Position numbers and translations under genes: made by a program
Notes under the pieces: model-generated
Database searches by the model: none
Told to the model about the DNA's origin: nothing
The model's input: only the letters and a program-made list of their open reading frames with translations
NCBI GenBank assembly: GCA_028280195.1
Contig: JANQMH010000036.1
Coordinates: 1-64,000, forward strand
DNA length: 64,000 nt
Source of the DNA: Exilibacterium sp.
GTDB taxonomy: Bacteria; Pseudomonadota; Gammaproteobacteria; Pseudomonadales; Cellvibrionaceae
Direction: 5' to 3'
Shown here: one piece after another, positions 37,302 through 46,909 of the stretch
Position numbering within the stretch: position 1 is the stretch's first letter
Layout of the letters: every line of letters begins with the position of its first letter

Positions 37302-38318
37302 TCACCCCGCCCGGCTTCGCAGCAGCGGCTGCGCTGCGGTCAGCGGTGAGTGCCGGGCGCCGGGCCGGGGCTGCAGATGCCGGTTGAAAACCGCTTCGAT
37401 GGCATCCGCACCGCGCTGGCGTTTGATCGCCTCGAACAGGACGCCGGCCTCGAGATACTGGCGGCGCAGATACACCAGCCACTGTTTGACCCGGTTGCCG
37501 AGATATTTTTGCGGATACAGATCTTTGGTGCGCTCGTAGTAGTTGAACAATAAATGGCAAACCGACTGCCACGGCATCGGCAGGCAGTCTCTGCCGGCGA
37601 CGGCGGCTTTGATCTGCAGCGCCAGATCGGGACAGGCGAGCAGGCCCCTGCCCAGCATGACGTCCTCGCAGCCGGAGAGCTGGCGGCAGCGGCGATAGTC
37701 CGCCGCTGACCAGATTTCGCCGTTGGCAACCACCGGAATACGGATTTCTTCGCGGATGCGACCGATATATTCCCAGTATGCGGGCGGCCGATAGCCGTCG
37801 GCCTTGCTGCGCGCATGCACCGTCAGTTCGCTGGCGCCGGCCTCGGCGGCGGCCAGCGCATTGTCCAGATAGCGGGATTTGTCATCAAAGCCGAGGCGCA
37901 TCTTGGCACTGACCGGCACGCCGGCGGGAACCGCGCCGCGCACTGCGGCGACGATGGTATGGACGCGCTCGGGTTGGCGCAGCAGGCAGGCGCCGCCGTC
38001 GTTCTTATTGACGGTCTTGGCGGGACAGCCAAAGTTCAGGTCGATAGCTGCGGCGCCGAGTTGCGCCAGGCGCCGGGCATTGTCCGCCATCGGCCCGGCT
38101 TTGCCGCCCAGCAGTTGAATGCGCACCGGGGTGCCCGCCGCTGTCAGGCAGCGCTGTCGCAGCTCGGGACAGTAGCGCAGGAATACCCTCGCCGGCAGCA
38201 GGTGGTCGGTGACACGCACGAATTCGGTGACGCAAATGTCGATACCGCCGAGGCCGGTCAGGATATCCCGTACATAGTGATCGACGACGCCCTCCATGGG
38301 GGCAAGGATGATACGCAT
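37302..38318 (-). CDS. dusC: tRNA-dihydrouridine(16) synthase DusC
   Basis: A 338-residue FMN-dependent enzyme that reduces U16 in the tRNA D-loop. It begins MRIILAPMEGVVDHYVRDIL, then has CVTEFVRVTDHLLP, the active-site cysteine in DLNFGCPAKTVNKNDGGACL near residue 98, and VVANGEIWSAADY near residue 190; together these follow E. coli DusC closely. The frame is open 47 codons further upstream, but ATG 38318 is the family start. It is convergent with ggt, separated by only 4 bases. Confidence 0.95.
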   Translation of the reverse strand: MRIILAPMEGVVDHYVRDILTGLGGIDICVTEFVRVTDHLLPARVFLRYCPELRQRCLTAAGTPVRIQLLGGKAGPMADNARRLAQLGAAAIDLNFGCPAKTVNKNDGGACLLRQPERVHTIVAAVRGAVPAGVPVSAKMRLGFDDKSRYLDNALAAAEAGASELTVHARSKADGYRPPAYWEYIGRIREEIRIPVVANGEIWSAADYRRCRQLSGCEDVMLGRGLLACPDLALQIKAAVAGRDCLPMPWQSVCHLLFNYYERTKDLYPQKYLGNRVKQWLVYLRRQYLEAGVLFEAIKRQRGADAIEAVFNRHLQPRPGARHSPLTAAQPLLRSRAG

Positions 38319-38707
38319 GGATGTGGAAGACTCTTTAAAAAACGGTTTATTACAATGCCAGCAACGACAACAAAAGCTCTGCATTCTAACCCATTGCAGG
38401 GCCTTGGTGTGCAGGCGTTTTTTCGCTATCTGCGGCGCTTGTAGTTTCCGCTGTAACAATTCTGCCCAAGTGTTTTCAAACGTATGTTTGAAAATTTAAC
38501 TGCTTGAAAAATAACGATAATAGCTGGCAAACTTGAGGCTGTTTCGGTGTAGTAAGCGGCATTATTTGCCTACAGATCGCATTCGGGCTACAGTGGCCCG
38601 CCGCTGAAAAAGGGGAGGCCGGGCGCCGGCCCGCCGCGCGCGGATGCAGCGCCGTTGCGTCCGGGTGGTTTTCGAAAGCAGCCGTATTGGGGAGGCCAGA
38701 ACGACTT
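38319..38707. other. Intergenic region between dusC and oadG with a CAAAC/GTTTG palindrome
   Basis: This divergent gap holds the dusC and oadGAB promoters. TTTTCAAACGTATGTTTGAA at 38473 continues into a perfect 9-bp inverted repeat ending at 38494, with a four-base centre. It has the form of a TetR- or AraC-type operator or a hairpin. No gene is visible here. Confidence 0.45.
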
Positions 38708-38953
38708 ATGCAGGACTCACTGTTGCAACAGGGCGTCGACTTGATGCTGCTGGGGATGGGAACGGTATTTGTGTTCCTGACGCTGTTGGTGATTGCCACT
38801 ACGCTTATGTCTGCGGTAACGCGGCGCTACTTTCCCGAGCCGGAACCGGAACTGGCGAAAAAGCCCGCGCCCGCCACCGCGGCAGCGACAGTGGACGCCA
38901 GGTTGCTGGCGGTGATCAAGGCGGCGATCGACCGCCACCGCAGCGGCAAGTAG
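38708..38953 (+). CDS. oadG: Oxaloacetate decarboxylase gamma subunit
   Basis: An 81-residue membrane protein: MQDSLLQQGVDLMLLGMGTV leads into one transmembrane helix over residues 12-35, then a proline/alanine-rich linker and a short basic tail. This is the usual OadG layout; the subunit assembles the sodium-pump complex and binds the metal. An in-frame TTG at 38687 is possible, but ATG 38708 starts the conserved sequence and follows GGGGAGG at some distance. oadA follows 66 bases on. Confidence 0.88.
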   Translation: MQDSLLQQGVDLMLLGMGTVFVFLTLLVIATTLMSAVTRRYFPEPEPELAKKPAPATAAATVDARLLAVIKAAIDRHRSGK

Positions 38954-39019
38954 CCCGCCGAGAGGCCGGGTTCGACGTTACTGGCGTTGACATTACTATA
39001 ATTATAGAGGCAAGCACCG

Positions 39020-40804
39020 ATGAGCGAGGCACAAAAGCCATTAGGTATTACCGACGTTATCCTGCGCGATGCACACCAATCCCTGTTTGCCACCCGCATG
39101 CGTATCGACGATATGCTGCCGATTGCGGAAAAACTCGATCGGGTGGGCTTCTGGTCACTGGAATCCTGGGGCGGTGCCACCTTTGATGCCTGTATTCGCT
39201 TTCTCGGCGAAGATCCCTGGGAGCGCATTCGCGAACTGAAAAAGGCCATGCCCAATACGCCGCAGCAGATGTTGTTTCGCGGGCAGAATATTCTCGGTTA
39301 CCGCCACTATGCCGACGATGTGGTGGAAAAATTTGTCGAGCGCGCCGCTCATAACGGCGTCGATGTATTTCGGGTGTTCGACGCCATGAACGATATGCGC
39401 AATATCGAGACGGCGCTCAAGGCGGTGAAAAAAGTCGGCAAGCACGCCCAGGGCACCATCGCCTATACCCTCAGCCCGGTGCACAATATCGATGGCTGGG
39501 TGGAACAGGGCAAGCGCATCGAGGATATGGGTGCTGACTCCATCGCCATCAAGGATATGGCCGGCCTGCTGCGCCCCTACGACGGTTACCAACTGGTTAA
39601 GCGGCTGAAGGCATCCTGCGATATCCCCATTCATATGCAGTGCCACGCCACTACCGGCCTGGCCCATGCCACCTCGTTGAAGTGTGTCGAGGCGGGGCTC
39701 GACAACGTCGATACCGCGATCTCCTCCATGTCCATGACCTACGGTCATACGCCCACCGAAACCATGGTGGCGACGCTTGAAGGCACCGAGCGCGATACCG
39801 GCCTGGATCTCAATCTGCTGGGTGAAATCGCCGACTACTTTCGCGAAGTACGGAAAAAGTACGCCAGATTCGAGGGCGCGCTCAAGGGCATCGATGCGCG
39901 TATTCTGGTGGCGCAGGTACCCGGCGGCATGCTCACCAATATGGAAAACCAGCTGCGCGAGCAGGGCGCGGAGGAGAGGCTTGCCGAAGTGCTGGAGGAG
40001 ATACCGCGGGTGCGCAAAGATCTGGGTTATATCCCGCTGGTAACGCCCACCTCGCAAATTGTCGGCACCCAGTCGGTGATCAACGTGATGACCGGTGAAC
40101 GCTATAAATCCATTTCCAAGGAGACTGCCGGTGTGCTCAAGGGTGAATATGGAGCCACGCCCGCGCCGGTCGATACGCAGCTGCAGGCGCGGGTGCTGGA
40201 GGGTGCCGAGGTCATTACCTGCCGGCCGGCAGATCTGATTGAGCCGGAGTTGGAAAAACTGCGCGTCGCGCTGCAGCAGGCTGCCGGCGAAAAGTCCATG
40301 CGCCTGGCGGCCGGCGACAATGAGATCGACGATGTGCTGACTTACGCGCTGTTCCCGCAGATCGGTTTGAAATTTCTCCAAAACCGCGACAACCCCGCCG
40401 CTTTCGAAGCGCCGCCGAGCGGCAAACAAGGCGCTCCGGTCACCACCGATAAAGGTGAAGAAGTTTATACCGTCACTGTGGAAGGGCAGAGCTATACCGT
40501 CACCGTTGCCAGCGGCGGCGACCTGACCGGTATCGTACCGCTGGGCGGCGGCACGCCGGCGGCTGCCGGCGGTGCGGCCGCCCCCGGCGGCGGTGAACCG
40601 GTAGCGGCGCCGCTGGCCGGCAATATTTTCCGCGTGCTGGTCGCGCCCGGCCAGCAGGTTGCCGAAGGCGATACGGTGCTGATACTGGAGGCGATGAAAA
40701 TGGAAACCGAAGTCAGCGCGCCCAGGGCCGGTACCGTGGGTAGCGTCAATGTCAAAGAAGGCGATGCCGTTGCCGTTGGCGATGTGCTGCTGACTGTTGC
40801 CTGA
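39020..40804 (+). CDS. oadA: Oxaloacetate decarboxylase alpha subunit, biotin-carrying
   Basis: A 594-residue carboxyltransferase. The catalytic domain starts [20 protein letters not shown], followed by the PYC/OadA domain. A flexible alanine/glycine/proline linker near residue 505 leads to the C-terminal biotinyl domain with [17 protein letters not shown] near residue 558, whose central lysine is biotinylated. It transfers CO2 from oxaloacetate to biotin; OadB then decarboxylates it and pumps sodium. ATG 39020 follows AGAGGCAAG. It is in the operon oadG-oadA-oadB. Confidence 0.95.
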   Translation: MSEAQKPLGITDVILRDAHQSLFATRMRIDDMLPIAEKLDRVGFWSLESWGGATFDACIRFLGEDPWERIRELKKAMPNTPQQMLFRGQNILGYRHYADDVVEKFVERAAHNGVDVFRVFDAMNDMRNIETALKAVKKVGKHAQGTIAYTLSPVHNIDGWVEQGKRIEDMGADSIAIKDMAGLLRPYDGYQLVKRLKASCDIPIHMQCHATTGLAHATSLKCVEAGLDNVDTAISSMSMTYGHTPTETMVATLEGTERDTGLDLNLLGEIADYFREVRKKYARFEGALKGIDARILVAQVPGGMLTNMENQLREQGAEERLAEVLEEIPRVRKDLGYIPLVTPTSQIVGTQSVINVMTGERYKSISKETAGVLKGEYGATPAPVDTQLQARVLEGAEVITCRPADLIEPELEKLRVALQQAAGEKSMRLAAGDNEIDDVLTYALFPQIGLKFLQNRDNPAAFEAPPSGKQGAPVTTDKGEEVYTVTVEGQSYTVTVASGGDLTGIVPLGGGTPAAAGGAAAPGGGEPVAAPLAGNIFRVLVAPGQQVAEGDTVLILEAMKMETEVSAPRAGTVGSVNVKEGDAVAVGDVLLTVA

Positions 40805-40817
40805 GCGGGAGAATTTC

Positions 40818-42134
40818 ATGGATACCTTCCTCAATCTCTGGCAGGATTCGGGCCTTTACCAGATCACCGGCGGCCAGTTCACCATGATTCTGGTCGGCTT
40901 CGCACTGTTGTTTCTGGCGGTTCGCAAAAGCTTTGAACCACTGCTGCTGGTACCCATCGGCTTCGGTTGCGTACTGGCCAATATTCCCGGCGCGGGGCTG
41001 GCGCTGTCGGCGGTGGAGAATGCCCTTTACGCGGCCGATCCCCAGGTGCTTGCCGCCATGGCCGGCGCGCTCGGGAGTGGCGCGCTGGAGTCTGCCGCCG
41101 AGCTGCTCTACGCCTATGAAAATGCCGGCAGTGGCGCGCGTCTGGCGGTACGGCAGATTGCCGCTGATGCCGGTTTCAGCAACGGCATGCTCTACAGTTT
41201 TTACCATGTCACGATTGCCAGCGGCGTGGCGCCGCTGGTGATTTTTATGGGGGTTGGGGCAATGACGGATTTCGGTCCCCTGTTGGCCAACCCCAAGACC
41301 CTGTTTCTGGGTGCGGCGGCGCAGTTTGGCATTTTTTCTACGGTACTGGGTGCGGTGGCCCTGTCGGCCGCCGGGCTGATGGATTTCAGTGTTGCCGATG
41401 CTGCCGCCATCGGTATTATTGGCGGCGCCGACGGCCCCACTGCCATCTATGTCTCGAGCCTGCTGGCGCCGGAGCTGCTCGGTGCCATCGCCGTTGCGGC
41501 TTACTCCTATATGGCACTGGTGCCGGTCATCCAGCCGCCGATTATGCGTGCACTGACCAGCGAGAAAGAGCGCGCCATCACCATGACGCAATTGCGGCGC
41601 GTATCACAGCGGGAAAAAATCGTTTTCCCGCTGGTATTACTGGTATTGGTGGCGCTGTTTCTGCCGACCGCAGCGCCGCTGCTGGGCATGTTCTGCCTCG
41701 GCAACCTGATGCGCGAGTGCGGCGTGGTGGACCGCCTGAGCGATACCGCGCAGAATGCGCTGATCAATATCACCACGATTTTTCTCGGCCTGTCAGTGGG
41801 CTCGAAACTGGCGGCGGACAAATTTCTCGACCCGAAAACTCTCGGCATTCTGTTGCTGGGCATCGTCGCTTTCGCCATCGGCACTGCCTGCGGCGTATTG
41901 ATGGCCAAGTTGATGAACCGTTTCAGCAAAACGCCGATCAATCCGCTGATCGGCTCCGCCGGGGTATCGGCGGTGCCGATGGCGGCGCGGGTTTCCAATA
42001 AAGTCGGCCTCGAGGCCAACCCGCAGAACTTCCTGTTAATGCATGCCATGGGGCCGAATGTCGCCGGGGTAATCGGCTCGGCGGTAGCAGCGGGAGTGAT
42101 GATCTCGATGGTTTCGGGGATGGGGATTAGTTGA
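40818..42134 (+). CDS. oadB: Oxaloacetate decarboxylase beta subunit, sodium pump
   Basis: A 438-residue polytopic inner-membrane protein. Family blocks are [20 protein letters not shown] near residue 38, [20 protein letters not shown] near residue 197 with the sodium-site aspartate, and [20 protein letters not shown] near residue 380. It couples decarboxylation of carboxybiotin to sodium export, which fits a marine host. ATG 40818 follows GCGGGAGA, 13 bases after oadA. A strong hairpin terminator follows the stop codon. Confidence 0.95.
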   Translation: MDTFLNLWQDSGLYQITGGQFTMILVGFALLFLAVRKSFEPLLLVPIGFGCVLANIPGAGLALSAVENALYAADPQVLAAMAGALGSGALESAAELLYAYENAGSGARLAVRQIAADAGFSNGMLYSFYHVTIASGVAPLVIFMGVGAMTDFGPLLANPKTLFLGAAAQFGIFSTVLGAVALSAAGLMDFSVADAAAIGIIGGADGPTAIYVSSLLAPELLGAIAVAAYSYMALVPVIQPPIMRALTSEKERAITMTQLRRVSQREKIVFPLVLLVLVALFLPTAAPLLGMFCLGNLMRECGVVDRLSDTAQNALINITTIFLGLSVGSKLAADKFLDPKTLGILLLGIVAFAIGTACGVLMAKLMNRFSKTPINPLIGSAGVSAVPMAARVSNKVGLEANPQNFLLMHAMGPNVAGVIGSAVAAGVMISMVSGMGIS

Positions 42135-42137
42135 GAG

Positions 42138-42178
42138 AAACCAGTGACTAGCCACTAGTTTCCAGTCACTGGTTTTTT
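42138..42178. terminator. Rho-independent terminator after oadB
   Basis: AAACCAGTGACT at 42138-42149 pairs perfectly with AGTCACTGGTTT at 42164-42175, followed by a T-run to 42178. It lies between oadB and the convergent Rpn-type gene, whose last codons form the right arm. The A-run on the left lets it serve both strands. The stem shares the CAGTGACT motif with 19802-19833 and 20625-20665. Confidence 0.85.
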
Positions 42179-43120
42179 GGGTGTTTGCAGGTGTTCTATT
42201 TCCGCTGCCGATAGGCCGGTGACTTTGGCGATAAAGGGGACTTCGGCACCTTCTTTCAGCATGTTGAGTACGACGGTTTTCATGCCTTCCTGGAGGCCTT
42301 CCTGCCTTCCTTCCTGTCGTCCTTTGCGGATACCTTTCTCAATGCCCCGCTGTTCCAGTTTTTCTGCAAATGTCATGATTTCGCTCCTTACCGGCCCCGA
42401 CAGCCGCTCCGCGCCGGCGGCAATAAAGCCGTCTATGTCCTCGATATTGCCCACATGTAGCAGGTAGTTTAACAGTAATTCGAGTAACTCTATAGCCTCG
42501 GTGTGCTCCATGGGCCAGGGCAGGGCGCCGAGGATATCCATGGCATAGGGTGCCATATCCCGCTCGCGGATATACTTCAGTGCGCGCGCCAGGGGGCCCA
42601 CCCACTGTTGCTGCTTAAGTGCGTCATCTGATAACTGGTTGACATCGATCAGGGGTAAGGGCTGATACAGGACTGTTCGCATCAGTTGCTGGGGGTCGTC
42701 GAAACAGTCCCGTATATCCAGGGAATACGGGTAGGGCGTGACTTCGCCGTGGTAGAACACCAGGGTGTAAACAGCCGGTAGCTGCCGGTCGGGATACTGC
42801 TTGCGGTGGCCGTATAGCATGCCAAACAGATAGTGATGCACGCGAAACGGCAGCATCCGATCCGGCGAGGACTGGTGTTCGATCAACAGTGTCAGATAGG
42901 CGGGCCTGTCTGCCAGTTGGCAGCTGAACACCAGATCGCTGATGCTTTCCTGCAGCTCGTTGTCGATATAACTGTGCCGGGTCAACTGCAGGCTGTTCAC
43001 ATCGAGTAGCTGCCTGACTGTGTCGGGCAGATAGTGGTTGAAAAAGTCGATGGCGACCGGCCTGTGTTCCATGGCGGCACGAAAAAACTTATCGTGCGGT
43101 CCGTAAATTTTCCTGCCCAA
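42155..43120 (-). CDS. Rpn/YhgA-like PD-(D/E)XK nuclease family protein
   Basis: A 321-residue protein of the Rpn (recombination-promoting nuclease, 'transposase_31') family. The N-terminus has GPHDKFFRAAMEHRPVAIDF, and the nuclease core is SDLVFSCQ...YLTLLIEHQSSPD near residue 60-90, giving the D...E-x-Q catalytic pattern. Near the C-terminus a short repeat region KGRQEGRQEGLQEGM occurs, as is common in this family. The only upstream start is TTG 43120, preceded on the minus strand by AAGG. Promoter DNA carries an 11-bp tandem repeat. It is not linked to an insertion sequence here. Confidence 0.85.
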   Translation of the reverse strand: MGRKIYGPHDKFFRAAMEHRPVAIDFFNHYLPDTVRQLLDVNSLQLTRHSYIDNELQESISDLVFSCQLADRPAYLTLLIEHQSSPDRMLPFRVHHYLFGMLYGHRKQYPDRQLPAVYTLVFYHGEVTPYPYSLDIRDCFDDPQQLMRTVLYQPLPLIDVNQLSDDALKQQQWVGPLARALKYIRERDMAPYAMDILGALPWPMEHTEAIELLELLLNYLLHVGNIEDIDGFIAAGAERLSGPVRSEIMTFAEKLEQRGIEKGIRKGRQEGRQEGLQEGMKTVVLNMLKEGAEVPFIAKVTGLSAAEIEHLQTPKKPVTGN

Positions 43121-43125
43121 AGCGA

Positions 43126-43216
43126 GCGACCTTTTTTTGGCTTTCCCGCGACTTTCCTGCGGCTTTCCTACGATCTTCCTGTGATCTTTCTGCGACCTTT
43201 TTTCTGCGACCTTTCT
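43126..43216 (-). repeat. 11-bp tandem repeat, about seven copies, upstream of the Rpn gene
   Basis: Plus-strand units such as GCGACTTTCCT, GCGGCTTTCCT, ACGATCTTCCT and GTGATCTTTCT run head to tail from 43148 to 43191, with looser copies on either side. Read on the gene's strand each unit contains an AGGAAAG-like Shine-Dalgarno motif. The array ends six bases from the TTG start at 43120. Confidence 0.75.
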
Positions 43217-43299
43217 AGTCGTTTGCGCCCAGTTGGGCGTTATGGTGTCACACAGTACATATACGGGCGCTAAAGGTCAATAGCCGGCAGGGCAGGCAG

Positions 43300-44811
43300 C
43301 TAAGCTGCTATGTCCCTGCTGCGCTCGAACCAGCCGGCAACTTTTTCCTGCGCTTCCGCTGACAAATGCAAGCCCAGCTTGCTGCGGCGCCAGAGCACGT
43401 CCGCGGCGCAGCTTGCCCACTCAGTGGTTTTCAGGTAATTCAGCTCGGCTTCGTAGAGGCCGCCGCCAAAGTCCTCGCCCAGATCCGCCATGCCGGCGGC
43501 GCTGCCGATAAGGGCCTGCACCCGGGTGCCGTAGGCGCGCAGCAGGCGCTGCAAGATTGACCGCGGCAGCCAGGTATATCGCTTTGACATGCGCTCGGCA
43601 AAAGCGTCGAAATCGGCATTGGCAATGTCGCCGCCGGGCAGGGCAACACGCTCGGTCCAGTCGCGTGCGGTAAAGCCCAGGCCGGGCTGCAGTTCGGCCA
43701 GCGCGTGCTCGGCCAGTTTGCGATAGGTAGTGATCTTGCCGCCGAAAACCGACAGCAGCGGCGCTTTACCCGCCGGCGCTTCCAGATTCAGCTGGTAATC
43801 ACGGGTAACGGCGGAGGCGTCCTCACTGCCGTCATCGTAAAGCGGGCGCACACCGGCATAACTCCAGCGCACATCCAGCGGTGTCAGCAGCTGGCGAAAA
43901 TACTTGCCGGCAGCCGCGCAGATATAGTCGATTTCCTCCGCGCTTGCCTCAACCCCGTCAAGGTTGCCCTGATAGGGGATATCGGTGGTGCCGATCAGGG
44001 TGAAAGCGCCCTGATAGGGGATGGCAAAGATCACCCGGCCATCGGCGTTCTGGAAAATATAGGCCTGCTCGCCATCAAACAGTTTGTCGACCACGATATG
44101 GCTGCCTTTGATCAGGCGCATACGCTTGTCTTTGCTTCCCTGAGGCGATATCTGGCCCAATACCTCGGCAACCCAGGGGCCGGCGGCGTTGACCAGCGCC
44201 CGCGCCCGGTATTGGTGCCGCTTGCCGTCGCCACCCTGCAGCGCCACCTGCCACAAGTCGCCGACTCTCTCGGCGCCGGTGCAGGCGGTATGGGTGAGAA
44301 TGCCGGCGCCGCGTTCGCGGGCATCGAGGGCGTTGAGCACCACCAGGCGGGCGTCGTCCACCCAGCAGTCGGAGTATTCGAAACCGCGGCTAAACTCGTC
44401 TTTCAGCGGTGCGCCGGCCGGGTGGCTGCGAAGGTCGAGCCCCTTCGAGGCCGGCAGCAGCTTGCGGCCGCCGAGATGGTCGTAAAGGAACAGCCCGAGC
44501 CGCAGCAGCCAGGCCGGGCGCAGTCCTTTGTGGTGGGGCAGCACAAAGCGCATCGGCTCAATAATGTGCGGCGCCGCGGCCAGTAGCGCCTCGCGCTCGA
44601 TCAGCGCCTTGCGCACCAGGTTGAATTCATAGTGCTCGAGATAGCGCAGGCCGCCGTGTATCAGTTTGCTGCTGGCGGAGGATGTCGCCGCCGCCAGATC
44701 GGCCTTTTCACATAACAGCACCTTGAGACCGCGGCCGGCGGCATCGCGCGCAATACCGGTGCCGTTGATACCGCCGCCTATCACCAGAATATCCACTATA
44801 TCGTCTGACAT
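43300..44811 (-). CDS. glpD: Aerobic glycerol-3-phosphate dehydrogenase
   Basis: A 503-residue FAD-dependent, membrane-associated dehydrogenase that oxidises glycerol-3-phosphate to dihydroxyacetone phosphate and feeds the quinone pool. The FAD dinucleotide motif is VIGGGINGTGIARDAAGRG near residue 10, and TSSASSKLIHGGLRYLEHYE near residue 43 is the GlpD signature. Length matches E. coli GlpD. It is 8 bases downstream of glpR, so the two form an operon. DHAP is also the other product of the aldolase encoded at 52065. Confidence 0.95.
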   Translation of the reverse strand: MSDDIVDILVIGGGINGTGIARDAAGRGLKVLLCEKADLAAATSSASSKLIHGGLRYLEHYEFNLVRKALIEREALLAAAPHIIEPMRFVLPHHKGLRPAWLLRLGLFLYDHLGGRKLLPASKGLDLRSHPAGAPLKDEFSRGFEYSDCWVDDARLVVLNALDARERGAGILTHTACTGAERVGDLWQVALQGGDGKRHQYRARALVNAAGPWVAEVLGQISPQGSKDKRMRLIKGSHIVVDKLFDGEQAYIFQNADGRVIFAIPYQGAFTLIGTTDIPYQGNLDGVEASAEEIDYICAAAGKYFRQLLTPLDVRWSYAGVRPLYDDGSEDASAVTRDYQLNLEAPAGKAPLLSVFGGKITTYRKLAEHALAELQPGLGFTARDWTERVALPGGDIANADFDAFAERMSKRYTWLPRSILQRLLRAYGTRVQALIGSAAGMADLGEDFGGGLYEAELNYLKTTEWASCAADVLWRRSKLGLHLSAEAQEKVAGWFERSRDIAA

Positions 44812-44819
44812 AAGCTCGC

Positions 44820-45692
44820 CTACTGTTGTAAGGGGATTGCCGGCACCGGGTCGTAAATCAGATCGATACCCGAGGCTTTTATCGCCGGCAGGAATGCCGC
44901 CGGCGGCGCCTCGCTGGTAATCAGCGCCTGCACATCGCGCAACTGGCCGAGGCGCACCATGGCGCGGCGGCCGAACTTGGATTTATCGGCGGTAAGCAGT
45001 ACCTGCCGGGAGTTTTCGATAATGGCCTTGGCCACCTGGACTTCGCCAAAATCGAAGTCCAGCAGCGAGCCGTCGGCGTCGATACCGCTGATGCCGATCA
45101 CGGCGTAATCGAGGCGAAAGCCGCGCATGAACTCGATGGCGGAGTCGCCGATGATGCCGCCGTCGCGGTTGCGCACAGTGCCGCCGGCGAGAATCACCTC
45201 GAAGCTGCTGTTGGCGCGCAGAATCTGGGCCACGTTGATATTGTTAGTGACCACACGCAGACCTTCGTGCTGTGTCAGAGCCTGGGCCACGGCCTCGGTG
45301 GTGGTGCCGATATTGATAAACAGCGAGGCGTAGTTGGGAATCAGCGCGGCGGTCAGCCGGCCGATACGCTGCTTCTCGTCCTGACCCTGGATCTGGCGGT
45401 CGGCGTAGGGGGCGTTTTCCACACTGCTGGGCAGGCCCGCGCCGCCGTGATAGCGCTGCAACAGCTTCATCTCGCAGAGGGTATTGATATCGCGGCGAAC
45501 TGTCTGCGGCGTCACCCCGAAGAGCCTGACCAGCTGCTCTGTGGCGACAAAGCCGCCCTGGCGGGCAAGCTCCAAAATGGTCTGCTGCCGGGGCGGCAGC
45601 TTATTCGCGGCCGGCTTAAGTACACTGACGGCAGTGTCTGTTTGGTTCACGGCGGGAGGGTCCGGAGGCGACTGAATGGCGTAAGCATACAA
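44820..45692 (-). CDS. glpR: GlpR, DeoR-family repressor of glycerol-3-phosphate metabolism
   Basis: A 290-residue DeoR-type repressor. The helix-turn-helix region is ATEQLVRLFGVTPQTVRRDI near residue 50, and the sensor domain holds NIGTTTEAVAQAL and TADKSKFGRRAMV, the latter typical for sugar-phosphate binding. The first in-frame start is TTG 45692, which lies inside the operator; GTG 45650 (start VNQTDTAV) is an alternative, and neither has a clear ribosome site. The operator and glpD position support GlpR. Confidence 0.88.
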   Translation of the reverse strand: MYAYAIQSPPDPPAVNQTDTAVSVLKPAANKLPPRQQTILELARQGGFVATEQLVRLFGVTPQTVRRDINTLCEMKLLQRYHGGAGLPSSVENAPYADRQIQGQDEKQRIGRLTAALIPNYASLFINIGTTTEAVAQALTQHEGLRVVTNNINVAQILRANSSFEVILAGGTVRNRDGGIIGDSAIEFMRGFRLDYAVIGISGIDADGSLLDFDFGEVQVAKAIIENSRQVLLTADKSKFGRRAMVRLGQLRDVQALITSEAPPAAFLPAIKASGIDLIYDPVPAIPLQQ

Positions 45693-45708
45693 TGTTCGAA
45701 ATCGAAAA
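45691..45708. promoter_or_regulatory. GlpR operator
   Basis: AATGTTCGAAATCGAAAA fits the E. coli GlpR consensus WATKYTCGWWAWCGAMAW at every position. A second half site, AAAATGTTCGAATT on the other strand, lies at 45720-45733. Both overlap or precede the glpR start, so autorepression of glpR-glpD is expected. The rest of the gap up to 45939 shows nothing distinct. Confidence 0.85.
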
Positions 45709-45939
45709 TAAATAATTCTAATTCGAACATTTTATTACTAGGCCGACTCTTTTATAGGCAATGGCGTCATAAGGGCCTGTTGCAATGGCGGAGTCAGGTA
45801 ACTCAGGTGGGATGAAGTATCGAATTGCACGATAAATATTCGTTTTGCAACAGTCGATATTGCTATCGGGACCGGTATGTTATGAACGTCCGAACTAAAA
45901 GCGGCACGGAGCGGGGTTCCACCCCAACCACCACCTCCC

Positions 45940-46863
45940 CTAGCCTAAATGCGCCAGCACATTTTCCGCCGTCAGGCGGCTGACACGCACATTGGACTCC
46001 TCGGTAACCCCGGCGATATGCGGCGTCAACAGCACATTGGCGAGGCCCTCGAAGCGCGCCCCTTGCCCGGCACTGAGAGGTTCGTTTTCAAACACATCCA
46101 GCGCTGCCCCGGCCAGCCCGCCCTCCTGCAGTGCCGCTGCCAGGGCCGCCTCGTCGACGATACCGCCGCGGGCGGCGTTGATCAGAACCGCCCCCGGCTT
46201 CATCGCCGCCAGTGCCCGGGCATCGATAATATGGCGGGTTTGATCGGTCAGCGGCACATGCAGGCTGACCGCGTCCGCGCGCTGCAGCAGCGGTTCGAGC
46301 TGAAGGTTTTGGGTAGTGCCCCAGGCGGGATCGCCGGCGGGCAGATAGGGATCGCAGGCCACTACCGCCATGCCCAGGGCGGCGGCGCGGCGCGCCGTTT
46401 CGCGGGCGATGGCGCCGTAGCCCACCAGGCCCAGACATTTGCCCGCCACCTCCCGGCCGATCAAGGCCCCCCGCGGCCAGTCGCCGGCGGCCACCTGCCG
46501 GCTGGACAGCCAGGCGCCGCGCAACAGCATCAACACGGCGGTTATCACATACTCGGCTACCGACTGGTCATTGGCGCCGCTGGCCGGGCAGACGGCGATA
46601 CCGCGCTCCCGGCAGGCCTGCAGATCGATATTGTCGAGGCCGACCCCGAGGCGGCCCACCACCTGCAGGCGCTGCGCTGCCTCGAGCAGGCGGCCGCGCA
46701 CCTGGGTGCGATTGCGAACGATCAGCGCGCGGGCATCGGCAAGCGCTGCATGTAAATCTTCGGGGCGGTCCACCAGGTAAGGATCAAACAGCACGTCGCG
46801 GCCGTCAAAGGCGCGCTCGACAGTATTTTTATCCATAAACTCACTGATTACGATATCCGCCAT
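45940..46863 (-). CDS. slcC: 2-hydroxyacid dehydrogenase, probable (S)-sulfolactate dehydrogenase SlcC
   Basis: A 307-residue NAD-dependent D-isomer-type 2-hydroxyacid dehydrogenase. The Rossmann motif is LGLVGYGAIARETARRAA near residue 143. The catalytic residues are the arginine in NAARGGIVDEAAL near residue 230, the glutamate in DVFENEPLS and the histidine in LTPHIAGVTEES. Together with ComC-type and SuyAB genes in one operon it is best read as SlcC, which oxidises (S)-sulfolactate to sulfopyruvate so ComC can make the (R) form. On sequence alone a phosphoglycerate-type dehydrogenase is possible. Confidence 0.82.
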   Translation of the reverse strand: MADIVISEFMDKNTVERAFDGRDVLFDPYLVDRPEDLHAALADARALIVRNRTQVRGRLLEAAQRLQVVGRLGVGLDNIDLQACRERGIAVCPASGANDQSVAEYVITAVLMLLRGAWLSSRQVAAGDWPRGALIGREVAGKCLGLVGYGAIARETARRAAALGMAVVACDPYLPAGDPAWGTTQNLQLEPLLQRADAVSLHVPLTDQTRHIIDARALAAMKPGAVLINAARGGIVDEAALAAALQEGGLAGAALDVFENEPLSAGQGARFEGLANVLLTPHIAGVTEESNVRVSRLTAENVLAHLG

Positions 46864-46909
46864 ATTCCACCTTTTGCCGCCAGTTACCGGCTGTCATTGA
46901 TTGGGGGTG

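Noticed and set aside
39155-40834. 559-codon open frame antisense to oadA
   Set aside because: oadA is full length with a biotin site; the antisense frame has no recognisable domain.
42155-43120. Transposase of an insertion sequence
   Set aside because: The family was once named a transposase, but there are no flanking inverted repeats or target duplications; it is an Rpn-type nuclease.
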